This document shows, piece after piece, positions 1-11,063 of a stretch of DNA of 64,000 bases. Numbering within the stretch: position 1 is the first letter of the stretch; every line of letters starts with the position of its first letter. The stretch spans positions 10,519,501 to 10,583,500 of the forward strand of contig JAPWDM010000014.1 of NCBI GenBank assembly GCA_035578155.1. Reading direction: 5' to 3'. The notes beneath the pieces were generated by a model. The model saw only the letters and a list, made by a program, of their open reading frames with translations. It was not told the origin of the DNA and ran no database searches. The DNA comes from Brachynemurus nebulosus (Eukaryota; Arthropoda; Insecta; Neuroptera; Myrmeleontidae). Made by a program: the position numbers and the translations under genes.

Positions 1-68
1 CCCACTTAAGGGACGAATTTTCAAAAATCGTTTCTTAGTGCTCACCTACGTTATATAGGGAACTCCTG

Positions 69-896
69 CACGGAAAGAAAAACCATATAATTTTTGTAGA
101 TAAAATTTCAGAAAAATTACCATGCTCTCTTTTAATGCGTGCGCAATCGACGACCACAGTAAAAAATATATTATAGCATGCTAAAATTTAATGTGGTAAC
201 ACAACTTCTATCCCACTCTTATGCATATATGTTATAGTTTAATTCTTGTTGTCGTACTCTTTCATTTGCGCATCTGACCCGCAACCTTATGTTGCTTCGG
301 CTGTACCTGTAAAAACTTCGAAGATGCCCGATCTTTTCCGACCTTTGATTCTTTATGATGCATACAAAAATGATTGGCAACAATATATTCTAATACTGAA
401 AATAGTGGAGTAACAAAATGATGAATTAAACGATGACCATCCGTCAAGACATTGTAATGAACACTGCTTCGGCACCACACGACACCACACCAGCTAACCA
501 GCTTTTTACAACACTACTAGTCCTGCTATGTGACCTTCATATATGATTGTGTTGATACTTTCTGCAGCTTGCCTCGCTATGTGACAGCGTTGATATCTTC
601 TCTTTCTTTCTTTCTACTATTAGCTTCTTTTATTCTTTTCTAATTTTTTTCTATTCTAAGACAGCATGGTAATTTTTGTAAGAAAAACAATTAAACTGTT
701 GGCAATGGAACTTTTTACTGTACTGTTTTACAAATTTTACGGAGCTAATATTACGGAAAGAACATTCTATCCTTTAAATTTTCTATGATTAATTATAATT
801 TTTATATTTTTACCGTACAAAATTGAATATGTTCGCCTTTTACACGTCGATTGTAGTGCTGAGCACAGTAATTTTTATATGAATTTTCTCTCTGTG
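69..896 (+). mobile_element. MITE with CAC...GTG ends, copy 1
   Basis: An 828-bp non-coding repeat. A nearly identical copy in the same orientation lies at 47700-48526, and similarity stops sharply at both ends. The ends are short imperfect inverted repeats (CACGGAAAGAAAAA on the left, TTTTCTCTCTGTG on the right). The second copy is flanked by TA on both sides; here the flanks read TG on both sides. No transposase is encoded. The short minus-strand frame at 262-480 recurs in the other copy and is not convincingly coding. The ends suggest a non-autonomous DNA transposon of Tc1/mariner- or CACTA-like type, class unresolved. Confidence 0.75.
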
Positions 897-944
897 TGTA
901 AAAAAATTTCATTCTTCTTAACCCAACGGTTTAGGCTGTGCGTT

Positions 945-966
945 GTCAGTCAGTCAGTCAGTCAGT
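945..966. repeat. (GTCA)n microsatellite
   Basis: About five GTCA/CAGT units just after the first MITE. Confidence 0.85.
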
Positions 967-1855
967 GTTAGAAATTTATTAAGTAGATGTGAGTTTAAAA
1001 CCATTGCATCCTTAATAACTATGAAAAAATATTTCCGATAATTCATAATGGATTTTGTATAACAAAATTTTAAAATTAAAACATATTTTGCTTTTTAATA
1101 ATAATCATTTTATTCATACACAAATAGTTTAAATAACTTTTTAAACAACAAAAAAACACTACAAGAAACAAGCCGACGCGACGTACAAGCAACAAACTAC
1201 ATCAAGAACAAAAAAAAAAAAAAAAATTACCAAAAAAATTCCATGTACCTTTCTTATGTACACCTATAAGCATCCTTTAGCATCATCATCACAATCAAAC
1301 CGATCACCACGCCGTGATGATGACGAGGACGATGATCAAATCGATCGTCTGAAGCGCACGCATTGATCACCATCATAGGTCAAATCATCAAGTACCAATC
1401 AACATGAATCAATACAAAACAAACAGATATTTATATATTACCTATATATGTATGTACATTAAATGCCTAACAAAAACAAAAATAATAATGCGCCACTGTT
1501 TTTAAATGTGATCAATCATTATTATAAATACCTATGGATATTTATAGTGAAACTGTTCATTGAAGGAGAGATTGTTTACATATAAAATTAAGAGATTATT
1601 TGATAATAATTATTTTTCAGTCGAAATAGTGTATTAGTATTTATAACATATTTTAGGTGGAAGCGCTGGTAAGCTAAGATTATTGGCTAATTTTATCAAA
1701 ACGTGTATTTGCAAAGTGTCGAAACATCGAGTTCCCCATTACTTTATTGCTTGGACTGCCGTACATTATTTGTTTTTAAATGTGATTTATAGTTTTATTA
1801 CAAAGGGAAGTAGTGAGGGGCTAGAATTAGAAAAATATGTATCTGGAGCTGTACA
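967..1855. other. intergenic, no gene recognised
   Basis: AT-rich DNA. An A-run lies at about 1208-1226, and a moderately GC-richer patch at about 1170-1390 contains ATGATGACGAGGACGATGAT-like trinucleotide texture. No open frame or repeat end is supported. Confidence 0.6.
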
Positions 1856-2170
1856 TTAAGGGGGACCACTAGTATGACCACTTGAAAAAAGGTGATTTTT
1901 GGAAATTTTTTTTTAAAGAAAACTACTGTATGGAATGTTTTAAAATTTTAAGGATATATTCGTTGATATATAATAAATTAATGATAAAATTTTTGGACCA
2001 AAAAACGGAAAATTCAGTGCGTTATTCGCGATCTCCCAAGGCTCCGAAAAAAAGTTTCCCCACTGCTGCAGTGATAGCGACCTTCACAGGGCCTGAAACC
2101 AAAAAACCAAAAAGCCTATTATACTAGAAGGTATTGCCCGTGCCATGAACCTCAAGCGAAAAAAAAATTG
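1856..2170 (+). mobile_element. fragment of a TTAA-type (piggyBac-like) repeat
   Basis: The segment opens with TTAAGGGGGACCACTAGT, the usual look of a piggyBac-type end (TTAA target followed by a G-run). The following A-rich body has no coding capacity beyond an 81-codon chance frame at 1882-2127. A matching right end was not found, so this is probably a truncated non-autonomous copy. The class rests on the TTAA-G5 start only. Confidence 0.4.
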
Positions 2171-2222
2171 AAATTTAACAAAATGGCGGAGTTTTTAAAA
2201 AAAAAGTTTCAAATTTTGCGCG

Positions 2223-2226
<4 letters not shown>

Positions 2227-2270
<44 letters not shown>
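2227..2270. repeat. (TA)n microsatellite
   Basis: Uninterrupted TA dinucleotides directly in front of a copy of dispersed repeat R1. The copy at 59497-59856 has the same arrangement on the other strand. Confidence 0.9.
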
Positions 2271-2273
<3 letters not shown>

Positions 2274-2521
2274 AGTCCCAAACTGTTGGACGAGTTCGTT
2301 AACCAGACACGTCCGATGCCCGGAACATGGTTCTTCCGGCAATTTTCGTGAAAAAAATTAGTTTTATGTCAAAATTTCCCCTTATTCAAAAACTTTTGTG
2401 AAATTTTTTTACACCATTGGAAAGAGGAGAACTATTATTCTATGACACTAGATTCCAAGAAAAACGAACATTTATAAATGAAATTCGCTATGTTATGCAG
2501 GATGCTGCGACAGGGGTATTT
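2271..2521 (+). repeat. dispersed repeat R1, copy 1
   Basis: Contains the blocks GGACGAGTTCGTTAACCAGA and, near the end, TTCGCTATGTTATGCAGGAT followed by ACAGGGGTAT. Related copies or fragments are at 6823-6863, 29985-30785, 32602-32677 (same strand) and 59497-59856 (opposite strand). It carries no open frame. The class is unknown; the constant 3' block followed by ACAGGGGTAT suggests a defined end. Confidence 0.65.
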
Positions 2522-3424
2522 TCCTTTTAAGCTATGGAATTCTAAAAATCATTTTTTTTTAGTCCAAGTTGCTTGAAGATTGAAGTTCCAAACCGTCAGT
2601 TAAATTAATTTTTTAGCAACTTACTACTTTCCGATATAAATTTTATCATATACAATGAATTAAGTTAAAATAAGTTGTCCAAAAAATATGTGAATTTTTT
2701 CATTTGTTTATTTAGAATAGGAATTAGTTTATTCATTTACATTGTTTATACGAAAATACTATTTCTTAAAAGACTATTTCCATCACTTTATGGTTACCTT
2801 AAAGAAGTTTCACTGTATAAATATGATCGTTAATGTATATTTAATATTATATTTTTAATGATAATTGTGTTGAATGATGTAAGATGCTCTTTTTTGTTTT
2901 TTTCAAAAGTCACAAGTACCGACAAACAAAAAACCGAATGATTACCGATCACTACAAGCCAAACGGACCAATTGATTGTACATATTGGGTTGCGTTTAGT
3001 TGGTTCGCGGGTTCGCGTCACTGTGCCGCATCATTCAAACTAACAACCTGTCCATTCACACATTAAATTTGTTATATTGAAAATTTTATAAATGATGCGC
3101 CATTGTTATTAATTATTTTATTTATCAGTGTATTATTACAGATAAAAATTGTTCTTCTTTTATACAGTTTTCTTATTGTAAAAATCGGTATGTGTAATCA
3201 ACCAATAAATTTTTAGCGGTTCTTTTGTTAAAGAAATGGCACCGATTTTATTAATTGTTTTATTCCGATTGCTGAAAGTTGGTTGAATGACTAAATACTG
3301 ACTAAAACCTTAACAAGTCATATGGCACTAATAAATTAGAGAAAAGAGCCAACCATTTGAATTACATTGTGAGAAATTATGAGAAAATTCTATGAGTATG
3401 ATAAACGTTTTGCCATTCTTTATA
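2522..3424. other. intergenic, nothing recognised
   Basis: AT-rich DNA with only short chance frames on both strands (for example 2884-3066), none with a recognisable domain. Confidence 0.55.
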
Positions 3425-3450
3425 CAGCGTGTCTCGAAACTCTTGGGACG
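3425..3450 (+). mobile_element. possible mariner-like terminal repeat
   Basis: After a TA dinucleotide the sequence reads CAGCGTGTCTCGAAACTC, which resembles the CAGGGTGTCCCRAAA terminal repeats of many insect Tc1/mariner elements. A transposase remnant follows about 800 bp downstream. The opposite end was not found. Confidence 0.35.
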
Positions 3451-4078
3451 TAGACCTACCACATATTCTAGAAACAAAATAAATCGACTGAACGCAGTTT
3501 ACCTATATATCAAAATGTATCGTTTGTATTTGAGAGGAGTACAAAGTTTACTTAAAAAATACATTTTAATAAAATCTGACATGTGAACACTGTAACAGAA
3601 ACCACAACTTTCAGTAACCAAAGAAACTTAAACAAAAGTAAAGAAGGCTTAAAACCGCTTCCACCTCCTGATAAATTTGTTCCGGATTTTCTTAAGGATG
3701 ATGATACAGGTCTAAGATTTTTTAAGGAGAAAATTTATTCATTACTTTAATTGTAAAAACAACCCGTACTTATTTCGCATAGTTTCGGTGGAAAAAGGTT
3801 TACTTAAACACTAATAGACGCTAGTTTAATTATTTTACAGAATTTAGTTGGCTATGAACGCAAAGACAAAACTTTCTCTGGTAATATTCTTTTTCAAAAA
3901 ACTTATCCAGAGCTATTAGAAAACTTGCTTTTTAATAAATAAATTGTTACCTCTATTTTCGCCAAAAAATGTTTAAGCTTGTAATTTTATTATTGACTTT
4001 ATCTGGCGATAAAAAACTCAATATTAAGACCAGCAAAAAACAGAATTTTAAGCAATCTTAAACATGTCGACCGGTTTC

Positions 4079-4094
4079 GGTGTCTCAAAACACC
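4079..4094. other. small hairpin in ACCGGTTTCGG repeat motif
   Basis: GGTGTCTCAAAACACC forms a 5-bp stem, preceded by ACCGGTTTCGG and followed by ATTCTCAAGAC. Sequences of the form 'CGGTTTCGG... TCTTCAG' recur in insect repeats, and a looser example lies at about 61415-61455. The repeat class is not known to me. Confidence 0.3.
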
Positions 4095-4220
4095 ATTCTC
4101 AAGACAAGAAAAATACAAAAAATATAAAAAATCTTTTAAAAAGACAGTCCTATCAATAAATAAAAGAAAAGAAAAGAAAACCTTTTAGTTTGGATCAAGC
4201 TTTTTAATTTGCGTCAAAAC

Positions 4221-4382
4221 ATGTTTGTCATGCACAATAATGCACCACCTCATTTTGCAGGTGTCGTAAGAGAATATCTAAATCAACAATTTGCTGGTCG
4301 ATGGACTGGTTGAGGGTAAGAAGCACCCATTTAATGGCCACCGCAATCACCAGATTTAAAACCTTGTGACTTTCACTGGAGA
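4221..4382 (+). pseudogene. Tc1/mariner-type transposase fragment (dead)
   Basis: Read in one frame from 4221, the DNA gives MFVMHNNAPPHFAG, then VVREYLNQQFAGRWTG, stops, and WPPQSPDLKPCDF. The pattern '(Q/H)(D/N)NAPPH ... FL...FPGRW(I/T)G ... WPPRSPDL.P.DF' is characteristic of the C-terminal half of DDE/D transposases of the IS630-Tc1-mariner group; the Asp of the APPH motif is replaced by Asn. Three in-frame stops interrupt it, so it is a decayed copy. It may belong with the terminal-repeat-like sequence at 3425. An A-run follows the match at about 4388-4399. Confidence 0.7.
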
Positions 4383-4399
4383 GTATTAAAAAAAAAAGT

Positions 4400-5380
4400 C
4401 GTCAAGTGCGTGTTTGACACGCATTATTTAGGGCTACTCAGGAATTATGTGTTGTATGTTGTATGAATCATTACATGTTGTATGATTAGTAAGAAACCTG
4501 CAAAAAATTTTGATAATTATACCATAGCTACAAGTTAAGGATATTATGGAGGTACTTAAAAATGGTGACAGTCTTATGAAAATTTGTGCGAATAATGGTT
4601 TTTCTAAATTTAATCGACTGTGAAAATTTAAATTAGATTCACTACAGCGTTTAAAAGTTATTGCAGGTTTAATTTTTGCTCACTTTTAACATGCAGTCTA
4701 ATTGAGTTTTCAATAGAAACCGAATATAAACCAGCTTTTAATGCTTAGAAAAAATGGTGATAAGGCTCTTGTTTTTGTTTTAGATGTTAGGAAAAACGCT
4801 TATACAACTTTTTTTACCCCCAAATTTACCAAAATAGCCCCTCTAGTAGGTCCGACTCTGGCTTTGTATATATCAGTAGAAAGCTCTCTAAAAATGAAGT
4901 GTTGTGTCAATTTAAAATTTTTCTTTATCTGCCGCAGTTTTCAAGTAATCTAGCAAAATTGAAATTTTACCCTAATTTTGAGGGGTAATTTCACTTCTTA
5001 AATGGCGACTGTGTCAGATGAAAAAAATCGGGTCCGTTATTTTGGTCGACCCTACGGGTTGTCCCCATTTACTCTTTTCTCGTCTCTTTTGATCCCAATT
5101 TTTCATAGAGAAGAAATTATACGATTTTTGTTAATTTTTCAAAAACCACCAATATTTTTAAATTTTTTTGGATACTGCTGATAAAGTGACCATCTTCGCG
5201 TAAATTTTTAATATATTAAAGATTAGGTACTCATAAAATAAATACAAAAAAATACGGTGTGAAGTCTGAATGCGTACCTATTCATCCTTGTCTACGGTAG
5301 CACATTTTTTATTGACATAAATATTAGAAACGCAGGAAAAGAGACCAGGAATCAACATAGAAGTGGATTATGGTACGATA
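4400..5380. other. intergenic, nothing recognised
   Basis: AT-rich. A small palindrome AAGTGCGTGTTTGACACGCA near 4404 resembles one at about 37899-37922, and GGGCTACTCAGG near 4431 resembles the arms of the terminal hairpins at 9821 and 15783. No gene is seen. Confidence 0.45.
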
Positions 5381-6012
5381 TATTTTCTGAAAAAAGTGCT
5401 TAGGACCAAAGTTATAGAATTCAAAGTGAAGCACTTGATGATGACTTTGAAGTTGACCTTGAGGTCAATTTCCAAAGTCATTTGAAAATCATTTAATATT
5501 TTTCAAAAGGAGTAGCTTACTTTTCACCCCTAAATGGTTCAAAGTATATTCGAACGAATTTCACATGCAAGATAGAAAATAAGTGATCAAGAAGTAATTT
5601 TGAAAAATACTTGCTCAATCGCAATCGGAAAAATAATAGTTAATCATATGTTCAATTGAATTCCTAATATGATAACTATAGAGTAGCAATAAAAATTTTA
5701 AAAAATTTTGAAAATTTATAATATAACATAAAGTTAATGTTTAACTTACAATTAGAGTGATATTAAATCTTTTCTTAACTTTACTTCTAAAATTACTTAC
5801 AAAAATGTTTTCTTCTAATTTTTTCTATAAATCAACTTTGAAGATAGATTGAGTCAATACATGAAATTACTGCTTATAGGTACAGGATATGGTCAAACTT
5901 CGGCAATGGCTAATCATTTTCAACTGACCTTGAAAATCGATTTCAGGGTCACTATCAAGTGCATCGCTTCAAATTCTACAAATTTGGTACTCAGCCCTTT
6001 TTTCAGAAAATA
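5381..6012. repeat. old fold-back (inverted repeat)
   Basis: The left arm (5381-5493) and right arm (5910-6012) are diverged reverse complements: both contain TATTTTCTGAAAAAAG..CT and a GACCTTGA-like block and can be aligned over about 110 bp. The 415-bp spacer holds no gene. The 77-codon frame at 5849-6082 overlaps the right arm and is not convincing as a protein. Confidence 0.6.
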
Positions 6013-6375
6013 TGTCGTTTCAAAAATATCTAGCTATAACTGTTTTCATCTACAGAGGTTGAATGGTGTTTTCTACCCCTAAAAAGCGTATTTAGCCGAA
6101 ATAAAAAAACACGTATTTAATATTTTTCGCTGTTTAATAAGTATGTTAAGTTTCATTCAAATTGGCAAGTATTAGTTGGGTAGTGTTATTTGTCAGAATG
6201 TTTTGCCGATCTAGTTTTTTCAATATTTCTTTGCTCGTTTTCAGAATTTGTATTTTAATTTCTACGGACAAATAACTCATTCTTTTCTTCGATTTGAGTA
6301 ACTTTTATTTGCTGATGTTGACCATTAATTGATCGAAACATATCAAATATTTTTCAATGATTTTTTTAGCGAATG

Positions 6376-6822
6376 TCGAAAATTTTGAAAATTTTTTCAC
6401 CGTTAGTAAGTTAAAGTATTTGAATTCATTAAGTAATTAAATGATGTCCACAAGAACCTTACGGACTACCATAAGTTATATGAGATCCCTAGGACCCGTT
6501 TTTTACTGTTAGGATAAACTTTTTACTAAAATTATTTTAGATGAATAAAGGTTATGTTGTATGATTTCCGCCAGGGTTTACTGTTCCCATTATTGTAAAA
6601 AATAAACTAACCGACCGATTTTGAAAATTTTTTCACTGTTAGAGAACTAAATTATTTTAGATGGATACAACTATGCTGCACAAAGTCCGTTCGGGTTCTT
6701 GGGTCCCAAAAATATCAAAACTAATTACCCAGCCGATTTTAAAAAATCTTTTACTCTTAGAAAGCTAAACTATTTTAAATAGGTACAGTTCTTAGATGAG
6801 ATCCGCCAGTCCCTAAAATTTG
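6376..6822 (+). repeat. degenerate ~120-bp tandem repeat
   Basis: The block 'TTTTGAAAATTTTTTCAC.GTTAG..A..TAA..TATTT' recurs at about 6382, 6613 and 6732 with variable spacing, followed in each copy by a 'GATCCGCCAG / TTTCCGCCAG'-like segment. It runs directly into an R1 3' end at 6823, so it may be the body of an R1-family element. Confidence 0.5.
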
Positions 6823-6863
6823 GAAATTCGCTATGTTATGCAGATGCTGCGACAGGGGTATTT
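6823..6863 (+). repeat. dispersed repeat R1, 3' fragment
   Basis: Carries the R1 end block GAAATTCGCTATGTTATGCA followed by CTGCGACAGGGGTAT. Confidence 0.7.
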
Positions 6864-6945
6864 AATCTGACAAACACAAAAATATTGCAGATCCATGGTA
6901 ACGCGATTTAAAAATGAAATATTATTGATCAAAAAGTGTCAGAGA

Positions 6946-7206
6946 TCACATTGATCCTGAGAAAAATTTCTCACCATACTTGCCCCACGTTCGATAAATC
7001 TGTTTCCAGCCTGTATATGTAACCGTGTATGTATGTAAAGCAGCAAACACTCTCGGAAACCGCGTAATGTTATAAAAATTTTCTTTAACTTGCGCCTTTT
7101 CGACGTCAGTTGTTGGAAATTTAATGAATTCTTCACGCAACAAAGCAATTTTGTGTGACACTAATTTCACTACTTTGCTAGTAGTAGCTTTGAAAACTTC
7201 TCCTTA
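6946..7206 (-). pseudogene. PIF/Harbinger (HARBI1-like) transposase fragment
   Basis: The minus-strand reading contains SKVVKLVSHKIALLREEF, IKFPTTDVEKAQVKENFYNI and FPRVFAALHTYTVTYTGW. This matches the HARBI1-type order 'S..SR....V...I..L...FIKFP....E.......FY.I.GFPRVIGAIDGTHI'. The catalytic Asp expected in GAID.THI is lost (ALHTYT), so the copy is inactive. Only about 85 codons are recognisable and no start is assigned. Two MITEs with 3-bp TTA target duplications (8001-8451 and 20740-21501) suggest the same superfamily has been active in this genome. Confidence 0.65.
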
Positions 7207-7997
7207 AAAAAAACATTATTTCTGAAGATAATGTACTATTCCTAAAAAAAAGATACATTACTGCTTAGTTGAAATACTTATTATTTAAAAAACAGCATAC
7301 CAGTTCGTTTTGTGTTGTATTCGTGGGCGAATTTTTTCCAAAATAAAAATTCCTTTCGCATTCGAAATTTTGTGTAAAAATTCAAATCGTCGCAAATATT
7401 AAAATGATTTGGATGAAAACATATTGTTTTTTTTTACATAAACGTTAAGTCATACAAATAGGTTATGTTATAATATAAGAATCTTTTGACAAAAAAAAAA
7501 ATAATTTATTTTAAAAAGATTATAAAGGTACGGACACACGACACGCTTTTGGTGTAGAAGTTTTTTTTTTTACAAAAGGACAGAAAAGTTGATTTAAGAT
7601 ACTACCAACAAGGTAATCCTAAATTGTGAGACGCATCCAAAAGATAATACAGAGATAATATTATATTACAACTCTAAGAAAAAAGTAAACGCAATAAAAT
7701 TTTACAAGTTGGATTTACACTATAGCAAAAAATGAAATAAATTATTTTCAGTACGAAACTGCCGTCTTGCAGCAACATTTATAAAAATATTAGTTTTCAA
7801 TTCAAAATAGAATATGGCAATACAAAATACGATTTAGAAATGTTAAATTATAATCTAAATCAGGTGTTGTGTGAAATGTCTGACACTATTCTATTCGCCG
7901 TGTGTGACACTACTGTGTAAACAACCTCAAATATTTGCTAGAGAAGTCTAGCAACTCGAGTGTATACAACTGTTCTAGCCTTATCTAGACTGCAAAT
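7207..7997. other. intergenic, nothing recognised
   Basis: AT-rich. AGGTACGGACACACGACACG at about 7529 resembles one end of a Harbinger-type MITE, but no partner end was found. Confidence 0.45.
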
Positions 7998-8000
7998 TTA

Positions 8001-8451
8001 AGCCGCTGCTACACGATGCTACGAACACCTTCCAACATTCGACGTTGGATGGTTCATAGCATCGTGTAGCCGTTGTTCGAACCTACGAGTGTCCAATGTC
8101 GAGCGTCAAACGTTCGCATTTGGTCGTGTCCCGTTCGATGTCGGTATTTTTGCACCGAGTCAAAGGGGTGCTTCGAACATTTGAAGGTCAATGTTGGTTC
8201 GTTGGTTGGTTCGACTCAGCAGCTGCACGCTCGTTCATGTGAAGAGAGACAACATCAGTGTATAACATTAGAGATAACATCAGACAGATAACATCGTCCA
8301 CTGAGTACCAACACATCATCATTCGTATTGGATCAAACATTCGATTCACCGTGTAGCAGATACATTCGTCGCACCAACTATCGAACTTAACTGCCTCAAA
8401 CGTTCGATCGAATGTTGGAAGGAACGTTCGTAGCATCGTGTAGAACCCGCT
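8001..8451. mobile_element. PIF/Harbinger-type MITE
   Basis: A 451-bp element with inverted ends (left AGCCGCTGCTACACGATGCT, right AGCATCGTGTAGAACCCGCT) and a 3-bp TTA duplication on each side (7998-8000 and 8452-8454), the hallmark of PIF/Harbinger insertions. The left arm is followed by its own inverted copy (CATAGCATCGTGTAG at about 8055), so the left part can also fold on itself. It is GC-richer than its surroundings. The frames at 8073-8291 and 8188-8436 are by-products and not genes. Confidence 0.85.
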
Positions 8452-8548
8452 TTACTTGAACGTGTAAACCAACGGGCCAAACTACTATATGATAGTTAGT
8501 ATTCCGACTGTAGCAGAAAGGTGACGTAAAATCTCCTCCACTTCGCAT

Positions 8549-9258
8549 CACTATGCTGTGTAAGTACAAACTGTTTGTAGTGGTTTAGGCTTGATGTTTG
8601 CTTCTGTGTGAGTATTTACACACACAATTACAAAACACGTATTATCGGACAGAGCAACGTGCAGGTCAAGTAACAATGGTCTTACAATACATAACAATCG
8701 TAGTGGATTCGATGACCGACACCGACTGACTAAATGCCTTAAGCTGTGACAGACCAACAAATGACTCCAAGCGAACTAAACTTTTTTGATATTAGTTTGC
8801 TTCTAGTGTTCTATAGTGTAAACATTGCACACAATAATGCTAATTTAGATGTCTCGTGTATCCGTAGCTTTATGTACATATGTTGTAGGTACCTATCATG
8901 TATTATATACTGTGTGATACAAGGGGACAAACTAGATTGGCTTTGCCTCTGTTCCACTTGTAATGAGTTTGTGACGTAGTCTGTTTGTGTACATACACAC
9001 TGTTTGCAGTGTATTAGTTTGGTTTTTTGTAGTAGTATGTGTATACACACATACAATCACATCACACGTATTACCAGAGAGAGCTGTTCAACGTGCTCAA
9101 CTAACAATGGGTATATTGTTAATATAATGGTGTGTTGACTCGACGACGACTACTGACGGACTAATGTCTTAAGCTGTGACTGGCTTACAAATGACTCCAA
9201 GCGAATTTCACTTTTTTTATGTTAGTTGGCTTCTAGTGTTCTATGGTGTGACACTTTC
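8549..9258 (+). repeat. diverged tandem duplication upstream of repeat A
   Basis: Two alignable units, about 8549-8830 and 8979-9258. Each has 'CTGTTTG.AGTG', a TTTACACACACAAT- or TATACACACATACAAT-like stretch, 'CACGTATTA.C', an ACAATGG block, CTTAAGCTGTGAC and ATGACTCCAAGCGAA. The second unit runs into repeat A, so CTTAAGCTGTGAC occurs three times in the window (8743, 9168, 15123). Confidence 0.65.
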
Positions 9259-9857
9259 AAAATAGAGTATACTCACTATATATATAGGTAGCATGTGTAA
9301 ATTACGTATGTATATTTTGAGTAAAATTCAAAACGTCAAATGTCAAAAACTAATATATTTAAATAGCAATTAAATTGAATTTGAATGAATTTAAAAAATA
9401 TTGTTAAAGTTTGCATTTTTTTGATAGTAATTTACTGTTAATATGTAGGTAATATTAAAATCATTTAGGTAATTTAATATGTAGGTAATATTAAAATCAT
9501 TTAAATATCCATAAACGACACAGTAATAATCATGTACCTAATAGTATAGGCGTCAATTATATTTTTTTTATTTATACCTTACTGCTAACAAGAAAGATTA
9601 AAAAAAAATTTAGCAATTAAGAAAAAAATCTAATTAATTTCTAATTCTATACGTTCGATTATTAAACAATTAGCAGTTAGGTCCAAAATTAATGTCTTAA
9701 ATTTTTTATTTTTGTAATTAAGAAAAATATCCCCTTTACTCCAAAAAGTTGGGGAGCTGAGTTCAGCAAACAGAAATGCAAGTTGGTCACACATTAGAAT
9801 AGTGTTTTTGTGAAACGATAAGGCTTACTCAGAGGTTATGGCCTCTGAGTAGCCTAA
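9168..9857 (+). repeat. long direct repeat A (left of the Mutator gene)
   Basis: A 690-bp sequence repeated in the same orientation at 15123-15819, from CTTAAGCTGTGACTGGCTTA to a terminal hairpin. The hairpin (9821-9855) pairs GGCTTACTCAGAGG with CCTCTGAGTAGCC and is followed by CTAA. It contains an internal duplicated ~36-bp segment (TAATATGTAGGTAATATTAA twice). It has no coding capacity. A 3' hairpin plus CTRR suggests a Helitron-like end, but the base after CTAA is not T and the 5' end does not begin with TC after A, so the class is open. Confidence 0.8.
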
Positions 9858-9897
9858 AAATGTTAAATACCGTTAATTTGTAACTCAATTAAGATTA

Positions 9898-10833
9898 TCC
9901 ATACTGATATTATAAATGCGAAGGTGCGTTTGTTTATTTGACTTGCTTTCACGCTCTAACCATACTTAACCTATCAATTTGAAACTTGGCACAGACATAG
10001 CTTGGAGGGCAGAAATAGTTATAGGCGACGTTTTATCCCGGAAAAATATTTTATTCCCGAGGGAAAATAGATTAAATTATGACAGCTGACTATTAAAAAG
10101 CGGACGATTAGTTTCAAACTTTGTATAATGTTAACAGTGAGAACGAAAAAGAACACAGGTTACTTTTTACCACGGGAAAACATCTTAATCCCGTGGGAAA
10201 TCTCATTCCTGTGTGAAAATATATTTTAAATGAAACAAAAAAAGATTCTTTGAATTTGTTGGAACTTAGCATATTGTTAACAGATACAACGATATACAGC
10301 GATTAACATAGGTTACTTTTTACGCCGAGAAAGTATCTCATTTCCGAGGGAAATTTTTTTAAGCCGAAACAATGAAATAACGATAACTGACTATTAAAAA
10401 AATAGAAGATTGGTTTCAAACTTTACATATTGATTACAAAGGGGACAAAAAAGAACACAGACTGCTTTCTATCCCCGGAAAAAATATCTGAATCCTGTGG
10501 GAACTCTTATTCCCGTGGGAAAATATATTTAAAACGGTGTAAAGAAAAGAATCGTTGACTTCATTCGAATTTTGTATATTCTCTTCATTTCAAAAGTCAC
10601 TCATAAAAGGGCTGAGCGGGTTCCAACGCACACTATGTCGTTAAAAGCATAGGGACGGACATCTTAACTCAAGGTGTATCCATACTTTCGACACGGTACT
10701 GTACTTAATGTTGTGGTACACTGCCGTGTGGACACCCCCTGGTTCAAAGTTTCCCATATTTTTGACGACAGTGCGTATTAGAATCCGCCCAGCTTTTTGC
10801 TGATACGCGGGCAAAGCCGCGGGTAAATGCTAG
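9898..10833 (+). mobile_element. non-autonomous Helitron-like element
   Basis: A 936-bp element beginning TCCATACTGATATTATAAAT and ending in the hairpin GCGGGCAAAGCCGCGGGT followed by CTAG, inserted between A and T as Helitrons do. Its body consists of diverged internal repeats with motifs such as TATCCCGG, TCCCGTGGGAAA and TTTCAAACTTTG. No Rep/helicase is present, so it depends on a helper in trans. It ends 231 bp from the stop codon of the Mutator-exonuclease gene and could affect its 3' end. Confidence 0.85.
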
Positions 10834-11063
10834 TGAATAATAAATTTATTATTACAAATGAAATTATTTAAATTAAAAAAGTATAAAATTATATAGTTAT
10901 AAACTTTATTTATTTTTTTGTAATTTAACAGTATAAAATAAATAACATAAATTTTATATCTCAAACTGTAAAAAATATTGATATATATTGATAAAAACGT
11001 TAACATAAAAAAAAAATAAAATAAAAATACATTCTTAGAACACACTTATTTAAATTAATGACG

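Noticed and set aside
947..966. GTCA repeat as telomeric-type sequence
   Set aside because: Only about five units and not the insect TTAGG repeat; an ordinary microsatellite.
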